64,000 nt of DNA from the NCBI GenBank assembly GCA_018223375.1, contig JAGTTS010000002.1, positions 496,001-560,000 of the forward strand, read 5' to 3'. The notes below the pieces were generated by a model, which had not been told where the DNA came from, did not search any database, and saw nothing but the letters and a program-made list of their open reading frames with translations. The translations under genes were made by a program, and so were the position numbers. Shown here one piece after another: positions 43,817-52,134 of the stretch (its first letter is position 1; each line of letters begins with the position of its first letter). The stretch comes from Clostridiaceae bacterium Marseille-Q3526 (GTDB lineage Bacteria > Bacillota > Clostridia > Lachnospirales > Lachnospiraceae).

Positions 43817-44347
43817 ATGAATTGCTATGATCAGCAGTATTCCGGCGTGAAGGAAAAAGAACCTCTTTCTTCCCACTCTGTACGCAGTCAGATCGGAAAT
43901 TCCTCTGCCAGGGACTGGCGGAACGCTAATGTCATGCCAGTCAGAGACAGCGTTTCCGGTCAGGAGTATCAAAATCAGAAGGAGACTGTTGTAGAACGCC
44001 AGGCCTTGTATGGGCAATATGGAGAATGGGGATGGAGCTGCCCGAATCCAGGCTGCTCCCCTTCGTGGCAGAATCCAGCCGCGGATCCGGGCCAGACGGC
44101 CGCTCCCGGACGCCAGACAGCAGCGGAACCTGGTCCTGGACCTGTCCTCAGGCCAGAGCCAGGAAACAATACAGACGAAAATCCTCCTGTTTCCGGATGT
44201 CCGGTTGACTTTTCTAACTACCCTGTGGGCATGGCCTATGTTCCTATGCAGCGGTGGGGAAAAACTTATGATTTAGACGCCGGATTTTCCAGAGGAACCA
44301 TTTTCCCGGATCTGGATCTTCCATTCTTAGCAGGGAGGTGTATCTGA
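43817..44347 (+). CDS. cotJA: CotJA-like spore coat protein with long N-terminal extension (operon 2)
   Basis: 176 residues. Only the last 50 are CotJA (VGMAYVPMQRWGKTYDL then FPDLDLPFLAGR). The first 125 are hydrophilic and low-complexity, with Gln-, Pro- and Gly-rich stretches and a few Cys (CPNPGC), unlike the 61-residue copy at 30741. The extension might reach into outer coat layers or be cross-linked there (inference). Stop overlaps the cotJB start (ATGA). Confidence 0.8.
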   Translation: MNCYDQQYSGVKEKEPLSSHSVRSQIGNSSARDWRNANVMPVRDSVSGQEYQNQKETVVERQALYGQYGEWGWSCPNPGCSPSWQNPAADPGQTAAPGRQTAAEPGPGPVLRPEPGNNTDENPPVSGCPVDFSNYPVGMAYVPMQRWGKTYDLDAGFSRGTIFPDLDLPFLAGRCI

Positions 44348-44646
44348 TGTTTGGAACAATGACAAATAATGGAAGCAGAAATTCTTCTGCAGCTCCTGCG
44401 GAAAAAGAAGCGCTTATGCGCCAGATTGATCAGGCCAGCTTCGCAATGGATGACGTTCTCCTCTACCTGGATACTCATCCGACGGATCAGGAGGCATTAA
44501 ATTACTATCATCATGCTGCCGGACTTCGCAGGGAAGCGATGGAGGCCTGGCAGACACAGTATGGTCCTCTTCTGGTTGACTCTGTCAAAAATATGGACCG
44601 CTGGACCTGGATGACAGAAAAGTGGCCATGGGAAGGGGAGGTGTAG
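44347..44646 (+). CDS. cotJB: Spore coat protein CotJB (operon 2)
   Basis: 99 residues; core LMRQIDQASFAMDDVLLYLD (about 22-41) and PWEGEV end. GGGAGG lies 8 bp before ATG 44347, which overlaps the cotJA stop. Confidence 0.88.
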   Translation: MFGTMTNNGSRNSSAAPAEKEALMRQIDQASFAMDDVLLYLDTHPTDQEALNYYHHAAGLRREAMEAWQTQYGPLLVDSVKNMDRWTWMTEKWPWEGEV

Positions 44647-44649
44647 CTT

Positions 44650-45252
44650 ATGTGGAGATATGAAAAACGGCTTCAGTACCCAGTAAAAATCACTCAGCCA
44701 AACCCAAAGATTGCACAGTTTATTATGAGTCAGTATGGCGGGCCTGACGGCGAAATCGGCGCTTCCATGCGCTATCTTTCCCAGCGTTACACCATGCCCT
44801 ACGCAGAGGGAAAGGGACTTCTGACCGATATTGGCACAGAAGAGCTGGCCCATATGGAGATTGTGGCTGCTATTGTCTGTCAGCTTACAAAAAATCTGAC
44901 TCCGGATCAGATCGAGGAGTCTGGCTTCGGCCCCTACTACATCGATCATACCACAGGAATCTGGCCGCAGGCAGCCGGAGGTGTCCCCTTTAACGCCTGC
45001 GAATTCCAGGTAAAAGGCGACGCCATCACAGATTTAACGGAGGATCTTGCTGCGGAACAGAAAGCACGCTCTACCTATGACAACATCCTCCGTGTTGTAA
45101 AGGACCCTGACGTCTGCGATCCGATTCGATACTTACGGGAACGCGAAATCGTCCACTACCAAAGATTCGGCGAAGCCTTAAGAAATCTGCAGGATCATCT
45201 GGACAGGAAAAATTTTTATGCCTTTAATCCTGAATTTGATCGTGTGAAATAG
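44650..45252 (+). CDS. cotJC: CotJC, manganese-catalase family (operon 2)
   Basis: 200 residues, same motifs as copy 1 (EELAHMEI, TYDNILR, REIVHYQRF), starting 3 bp after cotJB. Relative to copy 1 it lacks the C-terminal KQFMKTEI extension and differs in surface loops, for instance YAEGKG in place of CRKISG near residue 51. Confidence 0.9.
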   Translation: MWRYEKRLQYPVKITQPNPKIAQFIMSQYGGPDGEIGASMRYLSQRYTMPYAEGKGLLTDIGTEELAHMEIVAAIVCQLTKNLTPDQIEESGFGPYYIDHTTGIWPQAAGGVPFNACEFQVKGDAITDLTEDLAAEQKARSTYDNILRVVKDPDVCDPIRYLREREIVHYQRFGEALRNLQDHLDRKNFYAFNPEFDRVK

Positions 45253-45314
45253 CCGGATCGCTCCCGCCTTATAAAAATCCCTGAAATCTCTCGTTTGCAG
45301 CTGTAACGAGTACG

Positions 45315-45360
45315 AAAAAGAAAGCTTTTCTGGCTGAATTCAGAAAAACTTTCTTTTTCT
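45315..45360. terminator. Bidirectional terminator after cotJ operon 2
   Basis: AAAAAGAAAG...CTTTCTTTTT long hairpin with an inner TTTTCTG/CAGAAAA stem; serves both strands. Confidence 0.8.
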
Positions 45361-45394
45361 TCAGGGCTTCTCTCCCTCTTTCTTCACTCTTCTT

Positions 45395-45640
45395 TTATTT
45401 TTCCAGCAGCTCTTCTGCCGAATGATTCAGAATATCCGCCAGCTTTTCTACTGTCTCTCTGTCTGGTCCCTCCAGTACAATTTCCTTTCCCTCACGATAC
45501 AGGTCCGCAAACATGCTGATCTGACGGACAGGCCCAATAAATCCTGACCTGGCTTCTTCTGCCGTATGGACACTGCAGCACTGGGTTCTGCACGACCAGG
45601 TTCCATTCTCCAATTGAACAATGGCATCTGTTTGAAACAT
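45395..45640 (-). CDS. Small protein of unknown function
   Basis: 81 residues: a strand-rich start (MFQTDAIVQLENGTWSC), two adjacent cysteines (CC) near 22, then helical segments. AGGAGG precedes ATG 45640 by 4 bp. An upstream extension to 45694 would run into the sigma-K-like promoter on the other strand and lacks a ribosome site. Position between two spore-coat loci suggests a link to sporulation, nothing more. Confidence 0.55.
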   Translation of the reverse strand: MFQTDAIVQLENGTWSCRTQCCSVHTAEEARSGFIGPVRQISMFADLYREGKEIVLEGPDRETVEKLADILNHSAEELLEK

Positions 45641-45672
45641 AATTCCTCCTGTAAAATCTCCGCATTTTTCGG

Positions 45673-45700
45673 AACCTATTGTCCCGATGTACATACCATA
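45673..45700 (+). promoter_or_regulatory. Sigma-K-like promoter of the Cys-rich protein gene
   Basis: AACC (45673-45676), 15 bp, CATACCATA (45692-45700). The -10 ends 35 bp before the start codon, the same distance as for cotJ operon 2. Confidence 0.5.
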
Positions 45701-45735
45701 TATTATAAATAATAATTAATCAAGGAGATTTTTAT

Positions 45736-46020
45736 ATGTGTTGTTTTAGAAGATATAATAACTGTGGATGTCAGAGAAGATGCTGCCGGTGCTACACAAC
45801 CTGCTATGACGATGCCAATGCCTCTGGTTCCTGCTGTGGAAATACTGCATCTAACTCCTGCTGCTCCTCTGGAAACGCCAGCTATCGAAACGGTTACAAC
45901 GACGGCTATGCCGCCGGCTGCCAGGCTGGCTATCAGAACGGCTATGAAGCCGGAATTGCAAACTGCATTATGCCTCTGAATGGAAACGGCTCCTCCACCG
46001 GATGCGGATGCAGCTCATAG
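45736..46020 (+). CDS. Cys-rich, Gly-Tyr repeat protein, probable coat/exosporium component
   Basis: 94 residues: 15 cysteines, many as CC or CXC pairs, and a repeat of G-Y-x-x-G type at 49-71 (YRNGYNDGYAAGCQAGYQNG). No signal peptide. AAGGAG precedes ATG. Cys-rich and Gly/Tyr-rich small proteins are typical of cross-linked spore outer layers; a sigma-K-like promoter and the cotJ neighbour support this. No named family. Confidence 0.65.
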   Translation: MCCFRRYNNCGCQRRCCRCYTTCYDDANASGSCCGNTASNSCCSSGNASYRNGYNDGYAAGCQAGYQNGYEAGIANCIMPLNGNGSSTGCGCSS

Positions 46021-46543
46021 CCCTTTGTCCAGGCGGCCGAGTCCTCCGGCATCCTTTCAGCCGCCAGGCAGAACCGCTGCAGGAATCTATCCTGCGGCGG
46101 CTTCCGCCGTCTCTGTGAGCCCAATCCTATTCATAAATTACTTACGTTCTGTTCAAATATTGTTTACAATTTCTCCAAATTCGGTACACAAACTCTGTCT
46201 ATACTAATAACCATAGAAACCAAATACTTCTCGAGAGAGACAGTAATATTTTTTTCATAATAAGCCGGGCAGATATCTGTCCGGCTCCTCCTCTTTTACC
46301 GCTCTTTTTCTTGTTATGACCCTATTGTTTTCCGTCTTTTCTTTACTTTTTGTTAATCTTATCTCTTTTATTTTTATTCTATCTTAATTTTATCGTTATC
46401 TTATCTTTATTTTGTCCTGCCCTTTTGCTATAATAGCCATAAGATCCGTCTCAGGAGCGCTCTGTCTGGCAAATCAGTCATTTCAGGCGCCCTGTGGATA
46501 TTAAAGTACAGAAGCTAAACTGTCGGAATGGAGTAACTGTTTT
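46021..46543. other. Intergenic region before trkA
   Basis: About 520 bp without a supported gene. A palindromic hairpin at 46263-46286 (AGCCGG/CCGGCT arms) followed by a T-rich stretch is the likely terminator of the Cys-rich gene. Pyrimidine-rich low-complexity sequence (TTTTATCTTA-like words) fills 46310-46420, ending at a TATAAT (46429-46434) that may be the trkA -10; no good -35 is visible. Confidence 0.45.
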
Positions 46544-47902
46544 ATGAAAATTATTATTATTGGCTGCGGAAAGGTTGGGCGCGCCCTGACAGAGCAGCTG
46601 GTTTCTGAAAACCATAACATCACTGTTATTGACACGAATCCCAAAAAGATTCAGACTATTACAGAGGATTTAGACGTAATGGGAATCAGCGGAAATGGAG
46701 CAGGCATCACAACTCTTTTGGAAGCTGGGATTGCGCAGGCTGACATTCTTATTTCTGTCACCGGTTCCGATGAACTGAATCTGCTCTGCTGTCTGATTGC
46801 CAGAAAGGCTGGACACTGCCAGACTGTCGCCAGAGTCAGAAATCCCATGTACAGCCAGGAGATTGATTTTATTAAAGCCCAAATGGGTGTTTCTATGATC
46901 ATTAATCCGGAGCTGACTACTGCCCGGGAAATTGAAAAGCTGCTGCGCTTCCCTGCCGCCAGCAAAATCGACACATTTGCAAACGGCAGAATTTATCTCG
47001 TAAAGCTGAAGGTAGACAGCCAGGTTCCCCTTGACGGCGTTCCGGTTATGGAACTCCCCTCTCGATCCGGCAGCGACGTTCTCGTGTGCGCTGTGGAGCG
47101 GAATGATACGGTTTATATTCCCGATGGAAATTTCATCCTGCGCAAAGATGACGCTATTTCATTTGTAGCCTCAAAAGAGCAGGTACACCGCTTTTTTAAG
47201 CATTTTTCCCTTCCTGTCAAGCCAATACAATCTGTAATGATTGTCGGAGGCGGAACGATCGGCTATTACCTGGCTAAACAGCTTCTCAAAAACGGCGTCC
47301 GGGTAAGGATTGTGGAAAACAGCCTGGAGCGCTGCGAGGCCCTCAGCAGCCTGCTGCCGGGAGCGACCATTATCCATGGAGACGGCACGGACCGCCATCT
47401 TCTGATGGAAGAAGGGCTTGGACGGGCGGAGGCATTCGTCACCCTGACGAATCTGGATGAAGAAAATATTCTTCTGGCTCTCTTTGCCAAAAAAAATTCA
47501 AAAGCAAAGCTTATTTCCAAGGTCAATCGTCTGGCCTTTGACGATATCATTGAAGGTCTGGACATCGGCAGCGTCATCTATCCTAAATATTTGACAACAG
47601 ACTACATTATCCAGCATGTCCGCAGTATGCGCCATTCTGCCGTCAATACGATTGAAACCCTGTACCGCCTGCTGGACAACCGGGTGGAAGCTCTGGAATT
47701 TTCTATTTTGGATACCTGCCCAGTGACTGATATCCCCCTTTCCGAGCTTAAAATACGGCCCGGCCACCTGATCTGCTGCATCCGCAGGGGGGAACAGGTG
47801 CTGATTCCAAGAGGCCACGATTCCATTCAGGTAGGCGATTCTGTCATTGTAGTCACGCTGGAGCGGGGACAGCAGAATATCCTGGATATTCTGGAACACT
47901 AG
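46544..47902 (+). CDS. trkA: Trk-type potassium uptake regulatory subunit
   Basis: 452 residues, two RCK units. NAD-binding GxGxxG motifs at both: IIGCGKVGRALTEQL (about 4-18) and IVGGGTIGYYLAKQL (about 233-247), each followed by a TrkA-C domain. It gates the TrkH channel in response to nucleotides. 12 bp upstream of trkH in the same operon. Confidence 0.94.
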   Translation: MKIIIIGCGKVGRALTEQLVSENHNITVIDTNPKKIQTITEDLDVMGISGNGAGITTLLEAGIAQADILISVTGSDELNLLCCLIARKAGHCQTVARVRNPMYSQEIDFIKAQMGVSMIINPELTTAREIEKLLRFPAASKIDTFANGRIYLVKLKVDSQVPLDGVPVMELPSRSGSDVLVCAVERNDTVYIPDGNFILRKDDAISFVASKEQVHRFFKHFSLPVKPIQSVMIVGGGTIGYYLAKQLLKNGVRVRIVENSLERCEALSSLLPGATIIHGDGTDRHLLMEEGLGRAEAFVTLTNLDEENILLALFAKKNSKAKLISKVNRLAFDDIIEGLDIGSVIYPKYLTTDYIIQHVRSMRHSAVNTIETLYRLLDNRVEALEFSILDTCPVTDIPLSELKIRPGHLICCIRRGEQVLIPRGHDSIQVGDSVIVVTLERGQQNILDILEH

Positions 47903-47914
47903 GGAGGTAGAGCT

Positions 47915-49354
47915 GTGAATTATGCAATGATCGCCTATGTAATCGGATGGATTTTGAATTGTGAAGGCTTCCTGATGCTGCTTCCCTGCCTAACGGCTGT
48001 CATCTATCAGGAAACTGCCGGTTTTTCCTTTGCCGCAGCTATGGCGCTCTGCTTTCTGTTCGGCGTTCCCCTGACAGTGAGAAAGCCCAAAAACATGGTT
48101 TTTTACACAAAAGAGGGGTTTGTTTCTGTTTCTCTCAGCTGGATTGTGCTGAGCGTTATGGGCTCTCTCCCTTTCCTGTTCAGCGGATCCATCACAAATC
48201 CGGTGGACGCTCTGTTTGAAACGGTTTCCGGGTTTACCACAACAGGAGCCAGCATTTTAAGCGATGTGGAAGCTCTGCCCCGCTGTATTTTATTTTGGAG
48301 AAGCTTTACGCACTGGATCGGAGGCATGGGCGTTCTTGTCTTTATTTTAAGCCTTCTGCCCCTGACAGGCGGCTACCATATGAATCTGATGAAGGCGGAA
48401 AGTCCAGGACCGTCTGTGGAAAAGCTGGTTCCGAAAATCCAGTCTACCGCTAAAATTTTATACTCCATTTATGTGGCTATGACAATCCTGGAGGTTTTGC
48501 TCCTGCTGGCTGGAAATATGCCGCTCTTTGATGCGCTGACTACTACCTTTGGAACGGCGGGAACCGGCGGCTTTGGCATTAAAAATGACAGTATGGCCAG
48601 CTATTCGCCCTATCTGCAGAATGTAGTAACTGTATTTATGATTCTGTTTGGAATCAACTTTAATTTTTACTTTCTGCTTCTGATGCGGAAACCGAAAAAG
48701 GCCATGAAAAATGAGGAGGTGCGCTGCTACCTGGCTATTATTGCCATTACCATCTCCATCATTACCTTTAATATCCGGGGGCTGTATCCGTCCATCATGG
48801 AGGCGTTTCAGCAGGCGGCCTTCCAGGTAGGTTCTATCATTACTACTACCGGCTTTGCCACCACAGATTTTAACACCTGGCCCCAGGTTTCCCGGACGAT
48901 TCTCGTCATGCTGATGTTTGTAGGCGCCTGCGCCGGAAGTACGGGAGGCGGAATTAAGGTATCCCGCTTCGTGATCCTTCTGAAAACGGTCAATAAAGAG
49001 CTCCACCTGTTTCTTCATCCCAAGGGAGTACGCAAGATATCCATGGATGGAAAGGTTGTGGAACATGAGGTAGTCCGATCCATCAATGTATTTATGACTG
49101 CCTATGTGCTTGTCTTCGCCTTTTCTATCCTGCTGGTAGGCTTTGACAACCATGATTTAATCACAAACTTTACTGCTGTGGCCGCTACGCTGAACAATAT
49201 CGGCCCAGGCCTGGAATTAGTGGGACCGTCCCAAAACTTCGGCCTGTTTTCTGATCCTGCCAAATGTGTGCTGATTTTTGATATGCTGGCAGGAAGACTT
49301 GAACTGTTCCCGCTTCTTCTGCTCTTCGTAAAAGATACATGGAAGAGATTTTAG
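47915..49354 (+). CDS. trkH: Trk-type potassium channel subunit
   Basis: 479 residues, about ten hydrophobic segments with the four pore-loop repeats, for example TVSGFTTTGASIL, TFGTAGTGGFG, ITTTGFATTDF and ATLNNIGPGLE. The start is GTG at 47915 with GGGAGG 7 bp upstream. Ends at a bidirectional terminator. Confidence 0.94.
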   Translation: MNYAMIAYVIGWILNCEGFLMLLPCLTAVIYQETAGFSFAAAMALCFLFGVPLTVRKPKNMVFYTKEGFVSVSLSWIVLSVMGSLPFLFSGSITNPVDALFETVSGFTTTGASILSDVEALPRCILFWRSFTHWIGGMGVLVFILSLLPLTGGYHMNLMKAESPGPSVEKLVPKIQSTAKILYSIYVAMTILEVLLLLAGNMPLFDALTTTFGTAGTGGFGIKNDSMASYSPYLQNVVTVFMILFGINFNFYFLLLMRKPKKAMKNEEVRCYLAIIAITISIITFNIRGLYPSIMEAFQQAAFQVGSIITTTGFATTDFNTWPQVSRTILVMLMFVGACAGSTGGGIKVSRFVILLKTVNKELHLFLHPKGVRKISMDGKVVEHEVVRSINVFMTAYVLVFAFSILLVGFDNHDLITNFTAVAATLNNIGPGLELVGPSQNFGLFSDPAKCVLIFDMLAGRLELFPLLLLFVKDTWKRF

Positions 49355-49372
49355 AAGCGCATAAAGCAAATA

Positions 49373-49422
49373 GAGGAGCAGCTTTCCCGGCTCCGCTTAA
49401 AGCCGCAGGAAAACTGCTCCTC
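49373..49422. terminator. Bidirectional terminator, trkH / CBS gene
   Basis: GAGGAGCAG...CTGCTCCTC arms (49373 on, ending 49422), with inner TTTCC/GGAAA pairs and TTCTCTTT following. Confidence 0.8.
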
Positions 49423-49431
49423 TTCTCTTTA

Positions 49432-49857
49432 TCAGGCCTTTGCCTCTTTTTCTTTTTTCTTAAGCTGGCTGCTCAGGTATTTTATAATATCCTTTCTCGT
49501 AACGATTCCGATAAAGTTTTTCTGATCGTCTAATACAGGAACAAAGTTCTGGTTCATGGCTTTATCCAGCAGATCCTCCATGTCGGAATCTGCAAACACC
49601 GGCTGATTGTCAAGTCTTCTGGGAACCTCTGTCACCTGGACCCGATCCAGCCCCTTAAATGTAAAGTCATACTTATTCTTAATGCCCCAAAGCAAATCTC
49701 CCTCTGTAATGGTTCCCACATACCGTCCCTGGCGGCTGATAATCGGCATGGCCGCATACTTATAGCTCTCCATCTTCTCGAGAGCCTCATCCAGAGTATC
49801 GTCCTCATAGATTAAAGCCACATCGCTTTTAGGCGTTAAGAAAAATAAAATATTCAT
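49432..49857 (-). CDS. CBS-domain protein
   Basis: 141 residues: two CBS motifs (about 10-60, YAAMPIISRQGRYVGTITEG; about 82-135, NFVPVLDDQKNFIGIVTRKD). Such stand-alone pairs bind adenine nucleotides or c-di-AMP and act as sensors; the partner is unknown. Convergent with trkH, so a direct link to K+ uptake is only a guess. Confidence 0.85.
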   Translation of the reverse strand: MNILFFLTPKSDVALIYEDDTLDEALEKMESYKYAAMPIISRQGRYVGTITEGDLLWGIKNKYDFTFKGLDRVQVTEVPRRLDNQPVFADSDMEDLLDKAMNQNFVPVLDDQKNFIGIVTRKDIIKYLSSQLKKKEKEAKA

Positions 49858-49914
49858 TCTGTAATTCTCTCCTTCTTCCAGTTCTGCAGGACGCCTCCTG
49901 CATCAAAATATGCG

Positions 49915-50520
49915 CTAGTATCCCAGAGCCTCATTCACAAATACAATCTCCGCTTTCATGCCGCGGGTCGGGCGCTCTAAAATAACTGTGGCGCGGCAGA
50001 TGCGGGCTTCGCTGCCGCAGTCAAAGCACTTCTCTCCCGTTTTGCTACAGGGAGTATCGGTCTTAAGCCTTTTGGCGTTCAGCGGGGCGGCCACATTTCT
50101 GGCCCTGGACAGGGCGGAACTCAAGTCCTTCTCTATCTTATTCTTCCCCACCACAAAGTAAACCTTTTCAGGCCCGTACAGAGTCTGGGCAACACGGTTT
50201 CCCGTCCCGTCAATATTCACCAGCTCTCCTGTCTCTGACACGCCGTTGGCGCTGGTTATGTAGATCTGCGCCTCTCTGGCCCTGGCAAGCGTCTGTGCTC
50301 CCGGCTCATTCCAGTGCCAGATCACCTCGTTTTCCTTTGAAAGAGCGTCGAAAAGGCCCATCTCCTGCAGGGTGACAGAACCGCCGAAGGCCACCTTCCG
50401 CCCTTTGATCTGAGCCTGAAGATAATTTACCGCCTGTTCCCTGGTCTCGAAAAAGGAGGTCTCAAATTCGTGCCTTTCAAAATTTTTCTTAAGAACTTCC
50501 TGGTTCATCCTGTCGTTCAC
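49915..50520 (-). CDS. LUD-domain protein (LutC-like)
   Basis: 201 residues: N-terminal helix, GRKVAFGGSVTLQEMGL (about 41-57), SANGVSETGELVNIDGTGNR (about 89-108) and a C-terminal segment with Cys pairs (CSKTGEKCFDCGS). Related to LutC/YkgG of lactate utilisation, but no lutA/lutB is adjacent. The first possible start is GTG 50520, very close to its GGG-rich ribosome site; ATG 50508 is the alternative. Confidence 0.8.
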   Translation of the reverse strand: MNDRMNQEVLKKNFERHEFETSFFETREQAVNYLQAQIKGRKVAFGGSVTLQEMGLFDALSKENEVIWHWNEPGAQTLARAREAQIYITSANGVSETGELVNIDGTGNRVAQTLYGPEKVYFVVGKNKIEKDLSSALSRARNVAAPLNAKRLKTDTPCSKTGEKCFDCGSEARICRATVILERPTRGMKAEIVFVNEALGY

Positions 50521-50608
50521 GTCCCTTCTTTTATCCTCCTATGATCTTAACTTTTTCCAGGTAAGATGTCAACTGTAAAACAAAAGAAGGAGAGAATTTT
50601 TCCCGTTA

Positions 50609-52123
50609 TTATTTTTCAAGAACTGTCAATTCGTATGGTTTCATCACAAAAACTTCCGATTCCGGAGTCTTCTGCCGCTCCCTGTAATTTTCAAGCAGCA
50701 GTTTTCCGTCTATCCACTCTTTTCCAATGAGCACGGTCTGCTCTTCCTTTCCCAGATTGCAGAACACAGCTATTTTATCTGATCCCAGCTCTCTTTCGTA
50801 AGCAAGCGTCATGTCGTTTCCCGTCTCCAGGAAGGAAATGGTTCCCTCTGCAATTACCGGACGTTTCTTTCTCAGAGAAATGAGCATTTTATAGAAGGAC
50901 AGAATGGAATCGGGATCCTCTTTCTGAAACTCTGCCGTAATCTCCTCCCTGAATGCGCCGGACAGGGAAAGCCACGGCTCTGCCTCTGAAAACCCTCCAT
51001 ATGTCCCGCTGTTCCACTGCATAGGAGTTCTTCCGTTATCCCTGGAACGGGCCGCCAGAATCCGGAGCGCTTCCTCCTCCGTCCTGCCCTTCCCCAGCAG
51101 GATCTGATAGTAATTCAGGCTCTCCACATCCCGGTACTGGCCAATAGAAGAATAGTGGGCATTCAGCATTCCAATCTCCTCTCCCTGGTAAATGTAAGGG
51201 GTTCCCCTCATCAAGTGGATCATGCCTGCCAGCATCTTGGCCGACTCCTTCCAATAGTCCCCTTCGTCTCCCATCCGGCTTACAATGTGGGGCTGATCGT
51301 GATTGCACCAGAAGAGGGCATTCCAGCCGCCTCCTGCCTGCATACCCAGCTGCCACTGCATAAACAGCTCCTTCAGCTTTTTATAATCAGGAACAGCCAG
51401 CGTCCACTTGTCTCCGTCCTTGTAATCTACCTTCAAATGATGAAAGTTAAAGCACATGGACAGCTCCTTTTCCTTCGGGGAGGAATATCTGATACAGTGC
51501 TCAAGGGAAGTGGAGGACATTTCTCCCACTGTCACAAAATCTTCTATTCCTGCGCTGCACACCAGCTCTTTCAGGTATTCGTGGATATGGGGGCCGTCTG
51601 TATAAAATCTGCGGCCGTCTCCCTCTGAATCATCTTCCAGCCGCTCCGGCTTGGAAACCAGATTGATCACGTCAAATCGAAAGGCCCGGATCCCCTTTTC
51701 CTTCCAGAACCGCAGGATTTCCTTCAGCTCTTCGCGCACCTCAGGATTATCCCAGTTTAAATCAGCCTGCGTCACATCATATAAATGGAGATACCATTGT
51801 TTCAGATGAGGCACATACTCCCATGCAGAGCCGCCGAATTTCGACTGCCAGTTCGTAGGCGGCTAATCCGCGCTTCCGTCCCTGAACAGATAGTAATTCT
51901 GATATTTCTTATCTCCTGCCAGGGCCTTCTGAAACCATTCGTGTTCTGTGGAAGTATGGTTAAACACCATATCAAGCATAAGCCCCATACCGCGCTTCTG
52001 GCTTTCTTTAATTAAGAGTTCTAAATCCTCCATGGTTCCAAAGTCTGGATTGATCTTTCTGTAATCTGCCATGTCTGTCTCCTGTCCTTCTCTTATCCTT
52101 TTATCTTTTTTGTTATGTTCCAT
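50609..52123 (-). pseudogene. treC: Trehalose-6-phosphate hydrolase, disrupted
   Basis: GH13 family. Two lesions are visible. First, after 17 codons (MEHNKKDKRI...) the frame joins directly to MADYRKINPDFGTMEDL, which in TreC follows about 60 residues of barrel start (IYQIYPRSF, DGIGDL), so these are missing. Second, an in-frame TAG at 51863-51865 interrupts RDGSAD*PPTNWQSKFGG. The rest reads correctly to the end, with catalytic-site segments FRFDVINLVS and NHDQPH. Without the stop it would be about 505 codons against the usual 550-560. Follows treP. Confidence 0.85.
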
Positions 52124-52134
52124 TTTTTCATCAT

